10,532 nt of DNA from Methylococcaceae bacterium (GTDB lineage: Bacteria; Pseudomonadota; Gammaproteobacteria; Methylococcales; Methylomonadaceae), in contig CANNNN010000067.1 in NCBI GenBank assembly GCA_947506075.1, forward strand, positions 1 to 10,532, in the 5' to 3' direction. This document shows, piece by piece, positions 1 to 7,114 of this stretch. Position 1 is the first letter of the stretch. Every line of letters starts with the position of its first letter. The translations under genes were made by a program, and so were the position numbers. Below the pieces are notes generated by a model. It was given only the letters and a program-made list of their open reading frames with translations, searched no databases and was not told the origin of the DNA.

Positions 1-2178
1 ACCGGACGGCCCTTTCCTGAAGATGTTTATGAGCAACTGGAACTGTCGATTAAAGCGGTCTTCAACTCCTGGACCGGCAAACGAGCCGTCGATTATCGTC
101 GCGAATTTCATATCACTTCGAACATGGCCAACGGCACGGCGGTTAACGTAGTCGCGATGGTGTTTGGCAATATGGGTAACGATTGCGCAACCGGCGTAGG
201 TTTTACCCGTAATCCGGGCACCGGCGTTAATGAAATGTACGGCGAATACCTGGTTAATGCGCAAGGTGAGGATGTGGTCGCCGGTATTCGTACGCCAAAA
301 CCGGTGCAGGAATTGTCCTATGAAATGCCGGATCTCTATAGACAGTTGGTTGATTTGCGTAACAGGCTCGAAGCGCATTATCACGAAGTTCAGGATTACG
401 AATACACGATTGAACGCGGCATTTTGTACTGTCTGCAAACCCGGAACGGAAAAATGAACGCGGCGGCAATGGTGCGCACTTCGGTGGAGATGGTGACAGA
501 AGGCCTGATCAATAAGGAACAGGCTTTGTTGCGCATCAACCCGGAATTGCTGGAACAGTTGTTACACCCACAACTTGATCCTGCTAATAAAGCCAAGCCT
601 GTCGCACAAGGCTTGCCGGCATCGCCGGGGGCCGCCTACGGAAAATGCGTGTTTAATGCCGATACTGCTGAATTAATGGGCCGTGCCGGAGAACAGGTCA
701 TTTTACTGAGAGAGGAAACAAAACCTGAAGATATACATGGTTTTTTTGCGGCCCAGGGTATTTTGACCAGTCGTGGCGGTAAAACCTCGCACGCCGCTGT
801 GGTTGCGCGGGGTATGGGTAAAGCCTGTATTGCCGGCGCCGAAGATATACAAATCGATGTGCGCGCTCATCAGGCTATTATCGGTGATCTGCATATCCGC
901 GAAGGCGATACCATCACGATTGACGGTAGTACCGGATTGATTTACCTGGGAAAAATAGCAACGATAGAACCTACATTCTCCGAAGAACTAAAAACCTTGC
1001 TGTCCTGGGCCGATCAGTTTGCAGAGCTGGAAGTCCATGCCAATGTCGATACGCCGGAACGCGCACGCATGGCGCTCAGCTATGGCGCAACGGGCATAGG
1101 TCTGTGCCGGACCGAACGGATGTTTAACGCGTCAGATCGCCTGCCGTTGGTGATTGACATGATTCTGGCAGACAATAAGGACGCTAGGGAGCAAGCGTTG
1201 GATAAGTTATTTCCGATTCAGCGGGATGACTTTAAACAGATTTTTGAGGCGATGTCGCCTTACCCGGTCACGGTACGCTTACTGGATCCGCCTATGCATG
1301 AGTTTCTGCCTAGCGAGCACCAGTTGGAAGATGAAATCAAGGCCCTGAATCTGTATAAACTGACGATCCAGGGACAGCAGGTCGCTCTGGAAACCTTGGG
1401 TGGACAGACCTCCTTACCGGCGCCGTTTAGTCACTTGAATGAGGAGTTAATCAATAAAGCGATTGCCAAAAAGGAATTGATGCTGAGGAAGGTCAAAGAA
1501 TTGTACGAAGTCAATCCGATGCTCGGACATCGGGGGGTGCGGCTAGGCATGTCGTATCCGGAAATATACCAGATGCAAATTCGCTCGATTTTAGAGGCCG
1601 CCGCGCTATGCGCCAAGCAACATACGCCTATTTCGCCGGAAATCATGGTGCCGCAGGTTATTACGGTGCAGGAGTTGTTAAAAGTAAAAGCCTATGTCGA
1701 TCAGATTCAACAGGAAGTCGAAAGTCAGTACGGTATTAAGCTGGAATTTAAATTCGGTACCATGGTGGAAACCGTCAGAGCCTGCACTCGCGCAGGGCAT
1801 TTGGCCGAAGTAGCTGAGTTTTTCTCATTCGGTACTAATGATTTAACGCAGGCGACTTTCTCCTTTTCGCGCGAAGATGCGGAAAACAAATTTCTGCCCC
1901 TCTACAACGAAATCGGTTTGCTTCAGGACAACCCGTTTGAAGTGCTTGACGCGAAAGGCGTTGGGCAGTTGATGAAAATGACCGCTGACTCAGGGCGTAA
2001 AACCCGCCCCGATATTAAAATCGGCATCTGCGGGGAACAGGGAGGGCATCCGCAATCGATACGTTTCTGTCATCATATCAAACTGGATTATGTGTCCTGT
2101 TCCGCGCCACGCATCCCGATCGCGAGGTTGGCCGTGGCTCATGCCAAATTGTTGGAGGATGACTACAGGATTGATTGA
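1..2178 (+). CDS. ppdK: Pyruvate, phosphate dikinase (5'-truncated by window edge)
   Basis: Catalyses ATP + Pi + pyruvate to AMP + PPi + PEP, reversibly, in the cytoplasm, linking glycolysis and gluconeogenesis to PPi. The frame is open from base 1, so 725 residues are visible. The family is usually about 870-900 residues, so roughly 150-190 N-terminal residues (the first part of the ATP-grasp domain) lie outside. Seen in order: the end of the nucleotide-binding domain (SNMANGTAVNVVAMVFGN, GVGFTRNPGTG); the swivelling phosphohistidine domain with GGKTSHAAVVARG, its catalytic His at codon 790-792; and the PEP/pyruvate TIM barrel with GLCRTERMF, DPPMHEFLP, FGTNDLTQ and GICGEQGG, whose catalytic Cys is codon 2029-2031. 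It ends in VSCSAPRIPIARLA. TERMF and GEQGG replace the TEHMF and GEHGG I recall as commoner; the catalytic residues are intact. The first in-frame ATG (124) is internal, because homology continues upstream of it. It converges with nirJ. Confidence 0.96.
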   Translation, partial: TGRPFPEDVYEQLELSIKAVFNSWTGKRAVDYRREFHITSNMANGTAVNVVAMVFGNMGNDCATGVGFTRNPGTGVNEMYGEYLVNAQGEDVVAGIRTPKPVQELSYEMPDLYRQLVDLRNRLEAHYHEVQDYEYTIERGILYCLQTRNGKMNAAAMVRTSVEMVTEGLINKEQALLRINPELLEQLLHPQLDPANKAKPVAQGLPASPGAAYGKCVFNADTAELMGRAGEQVILLREETKPEDIHGFFAAQGILTSRGGKTSHAAVVARGMGKACIAGAEDIQIDVRAHQAIIGDLHIREGDTITIDGSTGLIYLGKIATIEPTFSEELKTLLSWADQFAELEVHANVDTPERARMALSYGATGIGLCRTERMFNASDRLPLVIDMILADNKDAREQALDKLFPIQRDDFKQIFEAMSPYPVTVRLLDPPMHEFLPSEHQLEDEIKALNLYKLTIQGQQVALETLGGQTSLPAPFSHLNEELINKAIAKKELMLRKVKELYEVNPMLGHRGVRLGMSYPEIYQMQIRSILEAAALCAKQHTPISPEIMVPQVITVQELLKVKAYVDQIQQEVESQYGIKLEFKFGTMVETVRACTRAGHLAEVAEFFSFGTNDLTQATFSFSREDAENKFLPLYNEIGLLQDNPFEVLDAKGVGQLMKMTADSGRKTRPDIKIGICGEQGGHPQSIRFCHHIKLDYVSCSAPRIPIARLAVAHAKLLEDDYRID

Positions 2179-2203
2179 TCCTAAAAAGTAAGCGTTTATG
2201 CGG

Positions 2204-2227
2204 GTTCCCAAGCTCAAGCTTGGGAAC
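2204..2227. repeat. 24-bp palindrome between convergent ppdK and nirJ
   Basis: Arms GTTCCCAAGCT and AGCTTGGGAAC are perfect 11-bp reverse complements around a 2-base centre (CA). The palindrome fills the 64-base gap between the two convergent stop codons. No T tract follows it immediately on the + strand. On the - strand a run of five T occurs only about 13 bases beyond the hairpin, so it is at best a weak bidirectional terminator. Palindromes of the TTCCCAAGCT..AGCTTGGGAA type are, as I recall, dispersed extragenic repeats in several gammaproteobacterial genomes, so it may be a REP-like element. That attribution is inference. Confidence 0.7.
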
Positions 2228-2242
2228 AGTAGCTACAGGGCT

Positions 2243-3388
2243 TTATCCTGCGCACGTAATCTCAGTGTCGGTCAGATAACAGCCCGGATCTTCAGCCCAA
2301 ACATTCCCGGTCGTTTGCGCGGCCCTGACGCGGGTATTGCCGTTGCAGATTTTCTGATAATCACATGTACCACAACGTCCTTCCAACGGCCTTGGCTGTT
2401 GTTTAAGTCCTGCCAGCAGCGGGTCGCTGGTATCCTGCCATATTTTTGAAAATGGCCGATCCTTTACATTACCCAGGTCATAATGCCACCAGAAGGTGTC
2501 GGGATGGACATTACCCAGGTTGTCGATGTTGGCGACATTGACGCCGGAGGCATTGCCTCCCCATTGTTCAAGTTTGGCCTTGATATGTTGGACTTTATCC
2601 GGGAAACGCCGTTCTACCCAATGCAAAAAATAAACCGCGTCCGCATCGTTATTGCCGGTAACAAATTCCCGATCTTTGCCGGCTTTAAGCCAGTCATAGC
2701 AGGTGTCAAACAGTAAGTCCATCGCGTCTCGGGTCATGGCAAAATGGGCATCATCCTTGCGGTTTTTATTGCCGCGACCGCCGTAGTTCAAATGCGATAA
2801 ATAGAATTTGTCGATATGCTTGTCGTCCATTAACTGCAACAAGGCCGGAAAATCGTGGGCGTTATCCTGGGTCAAGGTAAAGCGCAAGCCGACTTTAATG
2901 CCCTTGTCCAGGCATAAATGGATGCCGCGCAAGGCCTGGTCGAATGAGCCTTTTACCCGTCGAAACTGGTCGTGCGTGTCCTTGATGCCGTCTAGACTGA
3001 CGCCGATATATTGATAATCCAGTGCTGCGATCTGATCAATATTAGCCTCGGAAATTTTGGTGCCATTGGTCGATAGCGCGACGTAAAAGCCCATGTCCTT
3101 GGCGCGGCGTGAAATAGCGAAGATATCCGGATGCAGTAACGGTTCTCCGCCGGATAAAATCAGCACTGGCACTTTAAAGGCTTTCAGGTCATCCATGACC
3201 GTATAGATTTGGGGAGTAGTCAGCTCGTTGGGAAAATCAATATCGGTGGAGGTCGTGTAGCAATGCTTGCAGGTCAGGTTGCAACGGCGGATCAGATTCC
3301 AGATAACCACCGGGGCTGGAGGTTTGCGCGACGGATTTAACGGCGTCGGGTCCAGCAGTTCCCGCATGTATTGGCTTAGTCTGAACAT
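2243..3388 (-). CDS. nirJ: Heme d1 biosynthesis radical SAM protein NirJ
   Basis: A cytoplasmic radical SAM enzyme of heme d1 biosynthesis. The family removes the two propionate side chains of 12,18-didecarboxysiroheme at C3 and C8. Length is 381 residues. The CxxxCxxC motif for the SAM-binding 4Fe-4S cluster is C36, C40, C43 (RRCNLTCKHCY), preceded by the typical PPAPVVIWNLI strand. The GGEP motif (SGGEPLLHPD) follows, then STNGT and SLDG of the barrel. A SPASM-like C-terminal cysteine set (C339, C342, C348, C370; GTCDYQKICNGN) should hold an auxiliary cluster. The ATG at 3388 has an AGGA Shine-Dalgarno overlapping the nirH TAG, 8 bases upstream, with 10 bases between the genes. It is the last gene of the operon in this direction. 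Its place after nirH matches the Pseudomonas aeruginosa order. nirE does not follow; the next gene is convergent ppdK. Confidence 0.95.
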   Translation of the reverse strand: MFRLSQYMRELLDPTPLNPSRKPPAPVVIWNLIRRCNLTCKHCYTTSTDIDFPNELTTPQIYTVMDDLKAFKVPVLILSGGEPLLHPDIFAISRRAKDMGFYVALSTNGTKISEANIDQIAALDYQYIGVSLDGIKDTHDQFRRVKGSFDQALRGIHLCLDKGIKVGLRFTLTQDNAHDFPALLQLMDDKHIDKFYLSHLNYGGRGNKNRKDDAHFAMTRDAMDLLFDTCYDWLKAGKDREFVTGNNDADAVYFLHWVERRFPDKVQHIKAKLEQWGGNASGVNVANIDNLGNVHPDTFWWHYDLGNVKDRPFSKIWQDTSDPLLAGLKQQPRPLEGRCGTCDYQKICNGNTRVRAAQTTGNVWAEDPGCYLTDTEITCAG

Positions 3389-3398
3389 AATGGATTTC

Positions 3399-3890
3399 CT
3401 AATCGGTAACAGGTGGCTTGCCGGTACGAAACCCGGTTTTTTTCAGGATTTTTGTGCTGTATAAAACATCGCAGCCCAGATTATAGCCGCCTAGCAGCTC
3501 GGAAATCTGTTGAATCTGTTGCTCGGCTTCTTGCTGGGTTTTGCCATGCACCATTGCAAACAGGTTGTAAGGCCAGGCAGGTAAATGCCGGGGTCGACGA
3601 TAACAATGACTGACAAAATCCAGTTGCCCGACTTGTTGCCCCAGTTCATCGATGAATTCATCAGGTATATTCCAGACGGTCATGCCGTTAAACCGATAGC
3701 CCAGTTTGTAATGATTGGGCACTGCGCCGATGCGGCGAATGATGCCGCTGTTTTGCATGGCTGACAATCGCCGCATGACTTCTTCGGCTGTTATCCCTAG
3801 TTGGTCAGCAATAAGATGATAAGGCTGGGGTGTTAGCGGCAAACCGGACTGGGTTGCCTGGATTATTTTGCGGTCTGTGTCATCCAGCAT
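3399..3890 (-). CDS. nirH: Siroheme decarboxylase subunit NirH (Lrp/AsnC-like)
   Basis: A 163-residue Lrp/AsnC-fold protein of the NirD/L/G/H siroheme decarboxylase, which converts siroheme to 12,18-didecarboxysiroheme in the cytoplasm. The N-terminal winged-helix region (about 1-55: LDDTDRKIIQATQSGLPL, then TAEEVMRRLSAMQNSGIIRRIGAV) is followed by a ferredoxin-like RAM domain. That domain carries the subfamily signature CYRRPRHLPAWPYNL..MVHGK at about residues 95-117. This CYxRPR..WPxN..HGK pattern is shared with the nirL product but not with NirD or NirG, so this is a member of the L/H branch. The choice of H over L rests on gene order and length. The ATG at 3890 is one base after the nirG TGA. 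Despite the Lrp fold it is not expected to be a transcription factor. Confidence 0.9.
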   Translation of the reverse strand: MLDDTDRKIIQATQSGLPLTPQPYHLIADQLGITAEEVMRRLSAMQNSGIIRRIGAVPNHYKLGYRFNGMTVWNIPDEFIDELGQQVGQLDFVSHCYRRPRHLPAWPYNLFAMVHGKTQQEAEQQIQQISELLGGYNLGCDVLYSTKILKKTGFRTGKPPVTD

Positions 3891-3891
3891 A

Positions 3892-4335
3892 TCAGGCTTC
3901 CAGCTTCAGGTTGACAAAATACTCTGTTATTTTCGGCATGTTGTGGACCGTTAAGCCGGTTTTCTGCTCTATGGCGCTGATGGTTTTCTGGATTTGTTCA
4001 GGCGTTTCTGTAGCCAGCACAAACCACATATTCAGTTCATGACTGCGTGCGTAATTATGCGCAACTTCAGGAAAACTATTAATGGTTTCGGTGACTTGAT
4101 CGAAACGCTCTGTAGGTACTTTAACGGCCGCCAATGTTAACGCTCCGCCCATCAGTTCGGCGTGATACAGAGGGCCAAAGCGGGTCAGGGTGCCATTAGC
4201 CAATAAGGCTTTTAAGCGCCCTAGCAGTTCCTGTTCGGTTAGTCCCAGTTGCGTGGCGACCCGTTGATAAGGCGAGTCACAGATCGGAAAACCATTTTGC
4301 AATGTGTTGATAAGGAGTTTGTCTAGGTCATCCAT
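3892..4335 (-). CDS. nirG: Siroheme decarboxylase subunit NirG (Lrp/AsnC-like)
   Basis: A 147-residue Lrp/AsnC-fold subunit of siroheme decarboxylase. The N-terminal helix-turn-helix-like region (LDKLLINTLQNGFPI...) ends in GTLTRFGPLYHAELMGG, and the RTRFGPL-type signature is typical of NirG. The second domain holds VAHNYARSHELNMWFVLA (about residues 92-109), the HNYxRxHxLNxWFV pattern shared with NirD. Length equals what I recall for P. aeruginosa NirG (147). The ATG at 4335 overlaps the end of nirL by 8 bases (ATGGATGA), implying translational coupling. Catalytic assignment within the heteromeric NirDLGH complex cannot be made per subunit from sequence alone. Confidence 0.9.
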   Translation of the reverse strand: MDDLDKLLINTLQNGFPICDSPYQRVATQLGLTEQELLGRLKALLANGTLTRFGPLYHAELMGGALTLAAVKVPTERFDQVTETINSFPEVAHNYARSHELNMWFVLATETPEQIQKTISAIEQKTGLTVHNMPKITEYFVNLKLEA

Positions 4336-4825
4336 CGGCTAAAGCAGGTTTGGTTTTTTGATAAACAGCGCCGCGTTGTTTAAAGCAGCGGCGGCTGAAC
4401 AGGATTTCCTGGTCGAAATTGTTTAAGCCGCAAGCGGCTACGAGTTGTTCGATTTGCTGTAAAACGGTAGCCTTGTCTTTGCCATGTATCATGCAATACA
4501 GGTTATGTGGCCATCCCGGTTGCCTGGGGCGCTGGTAACAGAGTGTCACAAACGAAAACTGGCTGATATGTCCGCCCAGTTGTTTAATAAGATTATCCGG
4601 GACATTCCACACGACCATCGCATTGGCGCGGTAACCCAGTTGCCGGTGTTTGACGATGACGCCCAGACGCTTGATCAGGCCTTGTGCTTTCAGCCTACTC
4701 AGGCGCTCTATCACTTCGGCTTCAGACATGTCGCAAAGCCGACCGATTTCAAAATAGGGTCTGGAGCAGACGGGCAGTCCCTGTTGAATCTGTTCCAGCA
4801 ATTGTCGATCTTTAGCCTCAAGCAT
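4328..4825 (-). CDS. nirL: Siroheme decarboxylase subunit NirL (Lrp/AsnC-like)
   Basis: A 165-residue Lrp/AsnC-fold subunit of siroheme decarboxylase. The N-terminal winged-helix part (LEAKDRQLLEQIQQGLPV, EAEVIERLSRLKAQGLIKRLGVI) precedes an RAM-like domain with CYQRPRQPGWPHNLYCMIHGK at about residues 96-116. This is the signature also found in the nirH product. The C-terminus is basic and extended (SRRCFKQRGAVYQKTKPALADG). The ATG at 4825 overlaps nirD by 8 bases (ATGCTTGA), and its own 3' end overlaps nirG by 8 bases. Position between nirD and nirG, together with length, supports L rather than H. Confidence 0.88.
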   Translation of the reverse strand: MLEAKDRQLLEQIQQGLPVCSRPYFEIGRLCDMSEAEVIERLSRLKAQGLIKRLGVIVKHRQLGYRANAMVVWNVPDNLIKQLGGHISQFSFVTLCYQRPRQPGWPHNLYCMIHGKDKATVLQQIEQLVAACGLNNFDQEILFSRRCFKQRGAVYQKTKPALADG

Positions 4826-5276
4826 TGTTCAAATCCAGCTTAAAACCCAAATCAATAAAAAAATCGTCCAGTAGCGGGAGTTGTATAGCGGGGTAGGATG
4901 TTTCCAGTTCTATGGCTTCGATAACCTGGCGTAAGTGCTCGGCATCGGTAGCAATCAGCACAAACCAAAGGTTAAGCTGGTGTTCGCGTTCATAATTATG
5001 ATTAACTTCCGGGTGAGCGCTGATTTTATCGGCGACAACTTGAAGTTGGGCTTCAGGCACGGACATCGCAACCAGTGTGCTGACACCGATATGATTGGGC
5101 GGAATAACCGGGCCTATGCGGCTGATAAAACCGTCAGCGTTCAGTTCGGTAAATGCCGATAGGACTTCGGCTTCTGTCACTCCCAAGGTATCTGCGATGT
5201 CCTGGTAAGGCCTGGAGGATAACGGGAAATCGCGCTGATAGTCGTTTAGCAGCTGTTTGTGTAAAGGAGATAGCAT
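4818..5276 (-). CDS. nirD: Siroheme decarboxylase subunit NirD (Lrp/AsnC-like)
   Basis: A 152-residue Lrp/AsnC-fold subunit of siroheme decarboxylase and the first of four consecutive paralogues. The N-terminus LLNDYQRDFPLSSRPYQDIADTL and the stretch GFISRIGPVIPPNHIG are NirD-like. VNHNYEREHQLNLWFVLIA (about residues 92-110) is the HNYxRxHxLNxWFV signature shared with NirG. It ends ..DDFFIDLGFKLDL. The ATG at 5276 comes only 4 bases after the nirF TAA (TAA CTCC ATG) with no evident Shine-Dalgarno, so translation probably depends on coupling to nirF. Homologues in sulfate reducers and archaea (AhbA/AhbB) carry out the same decarboxylation in the alternative heme pathway. Confidence 0.9.
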   Translation of the reverse strand: MLSPLHKQLLNDYQRDFPLSSRPYQDIADTLGVTEAEVLSAFTELNADGFISRIGPVIPPNHIGVSTLVAMSVPEAQLQVVADKISAHPEVNHNYEREHQLNLWFVLIATDAEHLRQVIEAIELETSYPAIQLPLLDDFFIDLGFKLDLNNA

Positions 5277-5280
5277 GGAG

Positions 5281-6444
5281 TTACAAACCGATTTTATGTG
5301 CGCGCGAGCTAAAGAAAATACCGTTGGGCTTATTGGCGGGCAGGCGGGTGACTTCCTGCAAAGTTTCGGTGTCGTAAATCACCAGCTGATTATCATCCCG
5401 TAAAGCAATCCAGACTTGCTCGCCGCGCGGCGTAAATTCCATGTGCAGGACGGCTTTGCCTGGCGTCAAAGTTTTACGAAGAGACAGATCTTTGACATCG
5501 ATAATCTGCATTTGGTTATTGTCGGGAAAGGCGAAATTAACCCAGACTTGCCGCGCATCCGGTCTGGCCATTACAAAAACAGGCTGTCCGACGACTGCGA
5601 TGGTGTCATGCAGTTCCCAGGTGTTTTTGTTTATGACCAGTACTTTATGCTGGCCTATGGCCGGTGCAAACAAATAGTCGCCTGCAATTGCCCAGCCTTC
5701 CAGATGCGGCATTTTATAAACCGGCAATTTCTCATCGTCTTTGCCATATTCTGACAAGATGTGTTTGACACCGGCTTCAAGATTCCATAAATCCAGTAAC
5801 GCTAGTCCGGGTTCGCCAAACAATCCGGCAATATAATAATGTCCATCCGGCGACATTAGCGCGTCATAAGGTTGTTTGCCGATGTTTGGAAATTTTTTAA
5901 TGACTGGCGCTTTGGGGTTTTTAAAATCAGCCAGCCATATTTCTCCGGCATCAAACAGGCTAAATACAAAAAGTTGTCCAGGCGCATCGACCAGGCCGAC
6001 CACTTTGGAGCGTAATCCTTTGCCATAGTCGGAAGGAATATCGGCAACCAGTTCCAGCGTATCGGATGAAAAAACCTTGATACCGCCAGGCGTATAATTG
6101 GACACGGCGATTAACTTACCGTCCTGTGAAATCGCTCCGCCGATGCTGTTGCCAGCCTGGATGATGCGCTTGACGATCGCGTCTTTAAGCATATCAATTT
6201 TGCTTAAGCCGCCGTCCCTACCGAAAATATAGGCGTAACGCTGGTCGCGGGAAAAAACTACGGACGCATGGGAAAGATCACCCAGCTTCTCGATTTTGGA
6301 TAAGCGTTTATGTTCGGTGGTGTTGATGATCAGCGCATTGCCGTCTTCGCGTTCGATGACAATGCCCAGGTCGCCGGTGGCGCGAAGGTCTGCGAATGCG
6401 TGGAACGATAATAGCAGGGATAGCAGGGTGAACAGTTTTTTCAT
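5281..6444 (-). CDS. nirF: Heme d1 biosynthesis protein NirF (periplasmic)
   Basis: An eight-bladed propeller protein related to the d1 domain of NirS, essential for heme d1 synthesis. It acts in the periplasm on a late tetrapyrrole intermediate; formation of dihydro-heme d1 is the proposed step. The 387 residues start at the ATG at 6444 (MKKLFTLLSLLLSFHAFA), which gives a clean Sec signal peptide cleaved after about residue 18. The frame stays open to 6531, but that extension would bury the signal. Family blocks visible: LRATGDLGIVIER, LGDLSHASVVFSRD, GRDGGLSKID, GNSIGGAISQDGK, GQPVFVMARPD, LHMEFTPRGEQVW and a C-terminal RAHKIGL. No Cys lies near the cleavage site, so it should be soluble rather than a lipoprotein. 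The Shine-Dalgarno is poor (A-rich leader). It is separated from nirC by 56 bases holding a hairpin. Confidence 0.95.
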   Translation of the reverse strand: MKKLFTLLSLLLSFHAFADLRATGDLGIVIEREDGNALIINTTEHKRLSKIEKLGDLSHASVVFSRDQRYAYIFGRDGGLSKIDMLKDAIVKRIIQAGNSIGGAISQDGKLIAVSNYTPGGIKVFSSDTLELVADIPSDYGKGLRSKVVGLVDAPGQLFVFSLFDAGEIWLADFKNPKAPVIKKFPNIGKQPYDALMSPDGHYYIAGLFGEPGLALLDLWNLEAGVKHILSEYGKDDEKLPVYKMPHLEGWAIAGDYLFAPAIGQHKVLVINKNTWELHDTIAVVGQPVFVMARPDARQVWVNFAFPDNNQMQIIDVKDLSLRKTLTPGKAVLHMEFTPRGEQVWIALRDDNQLVIYDTETLQEVTRLPANKPNGIFFSSRAHKIGL

Positions 6445-6461
6445 AATGGGAATTTTTTTTC

Positions 6462-6492
6462 CACGAAGGATACGAAGAGGTATTTCTTCGTG
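6462..6492. repeat. Hairpin with CACGAAG repeats in the nirC-nirF gap
   Basis: On the + strand, CACGAAG (6462-6468) and a second ACGAAGA (6472-6478) are each complementary to TCTTCGT/CTTCGTG at 6485-6492. The tighter hairpin has a 7-bp perfect stem (6472-6478 with 6485-6491) and a 6-base loop. A run of eight T (+ strand, 6453-6460) lies between it and the nirF start. Read in the operon direction the hairpin is followed by an A run, not a U run, so it is not an intrinsic terminator. It could be an mRNA processing or stabilising element, or a remnant of a dispersed CACGAAG-type repeat. This is the only sizeable gap inside the nir operon. Confidence 0.55.
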
Positions 6493-6500
6493 AAATGAGT

Positions 6501-6800
6501 TTAAGGCTTGCGTAAAATCCCAAGCAACCAAGCAGCCTCATCGTGATTGATAAATGGACGCCATGGCGGCATGGCGGTGCCTTGACGTCCTTCAAGTATC
6601 GTTGATATCAAAAGTTCATCAGACTTTCCGGCTAAGACTTCTGGCAACAGGGCAGGGCCCATTCCGCCTTTTAAAGTTAAACCATGACACGCCCCGCAAT
6701 CCTGTTTAAGCAGATTGCGTAGCGTGCTTTTCCTGTCGGGTGAAGGTTCACCGGCAAAAGCTATGCTCGTAACGAACAGTAAAAAAAGCCATTTGTTCAT
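6501..6800 (-). CDS. nirC: Periplasmic cytochrome c NirC
   Basis: A 99-residue class I c-type cytochrome of the NirC family. A Sec signal peptide (MNKWLFLLFVTSIAFA, about 1-16) is followed by one heme c site at C35, C38 and H39 (DCGACHGLTLKGG). The probable axial Met is M77 in the NirC-typical TAMPPWRPF segment; GMGPALLPEVLAGK and AAWLLGILR are also family-like. NirC has been shown in P. aeruginosa to donate electrons to NirS in vitro, and it is also discussed as a partner in d1 maturation. It sits directly upstream of nirF, as in the Pseudomonas order S-M-C-F. The ATG at 6800 lies 5 bases after the preceding stop, with no strong Shine-Dalgarno, so coupling is likely. Confidence 0.93.
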   Translation of the reverse strand: MNKWLFLLFVTSIAFAGEPSPDRKSTLRNLLKQDCGACHGLTLKGGMGPALLPEVLAGKSDELLISTILEGRQGTAMPPWRPFINHDEAAWLLGILRKP

Positions 6801-6805
6801 AGGTG

Positions 6806-7114
6806 TTAAGGCTTTAATCGACCATAGTATGTCGCAACATTGCTAATGTCGTCATCGCTTAAAGAACCGGCAATAGCATTCATAATGTCGGATTTACGGG
6901 TTTTATCACTGTACTGTTTTAGCGCTAATTTTAAATAGTCCACGTCGCGTCCTGCTAAAGTGGGGAAGGGCGCGTCGGCTGAAGGGACTTTAATGCCGTG
7001 ACAATGCGAGCAAACCGCCGCCGCTGTGGCATGGCCTGCATAAAGGTTTGCCGCATAAGCGCACTGGGGCATTAATCCCACTAGCAGCAATCCTGAAAGA
7101 GCAGTTAATCGCAT
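6806..7114 (-). CDS. Small periplasmic cytochrome c (c553/c4-like), in the nirM position
   Basis: A 102-residue class I c-type cytochrome. The signal peptide is about residues 1-21 (LTALSGLLLVGLMPQCAYA). The single heme c site is C35, C38 and H39 (AVCSHCHG), and the likely axial Met is M78 in SDIMNAIAGSLSDDDISNVATYY. The pattern (PTLAGRDVDYLKLALKQY..R..IMN, LSDDDISNVATYYGRL) is that of the c553/c4 group rather than the Pseudomonas c551 encoded by nirM. Position between nirS and nirC makes it the likely electron donor to NirS, by analogy. I chose the ATG at 7114, which overlaps the nirS TGA by one base (TGATG) and has a GGGG Shine-Dalgarno 7 bases upstream. A GTG one codon earlier (7117) is possible. 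Confidence 0.88.
   Translation of the reverse strand: MRLTALSGLLLVGLMPQCAYAANLYAGHATAAAVCSHCHGIKVPSADAPFPTLAGRDVDYLKLALKQYSDKTRKSDIMNAIAGSLSDDDISNVATYYGRLKP

Noticed and set aside
124..2178. ATG at 124 as the true start of ppdK
   Set aside because: PPDK-like sequence continues in frame upstream to base 1, so this Met is internal and the gene is cut by the window.
4484..4843. 119-codon open frame on the + strand
   Set aside because: It is fully antisense to nirL, with no recognisable domain and no ribosome binding site; a shadow of the real gene.
3399..5276. Four Lrp/AsnC-like genes as transcription regulators
   Set aside because: The fold is Lrp-like, but the HNYxRxHxLN and CYxRPR..WPxN signatures and the context next to nirF and nirJ identify siroheme decarboxylase subunits.
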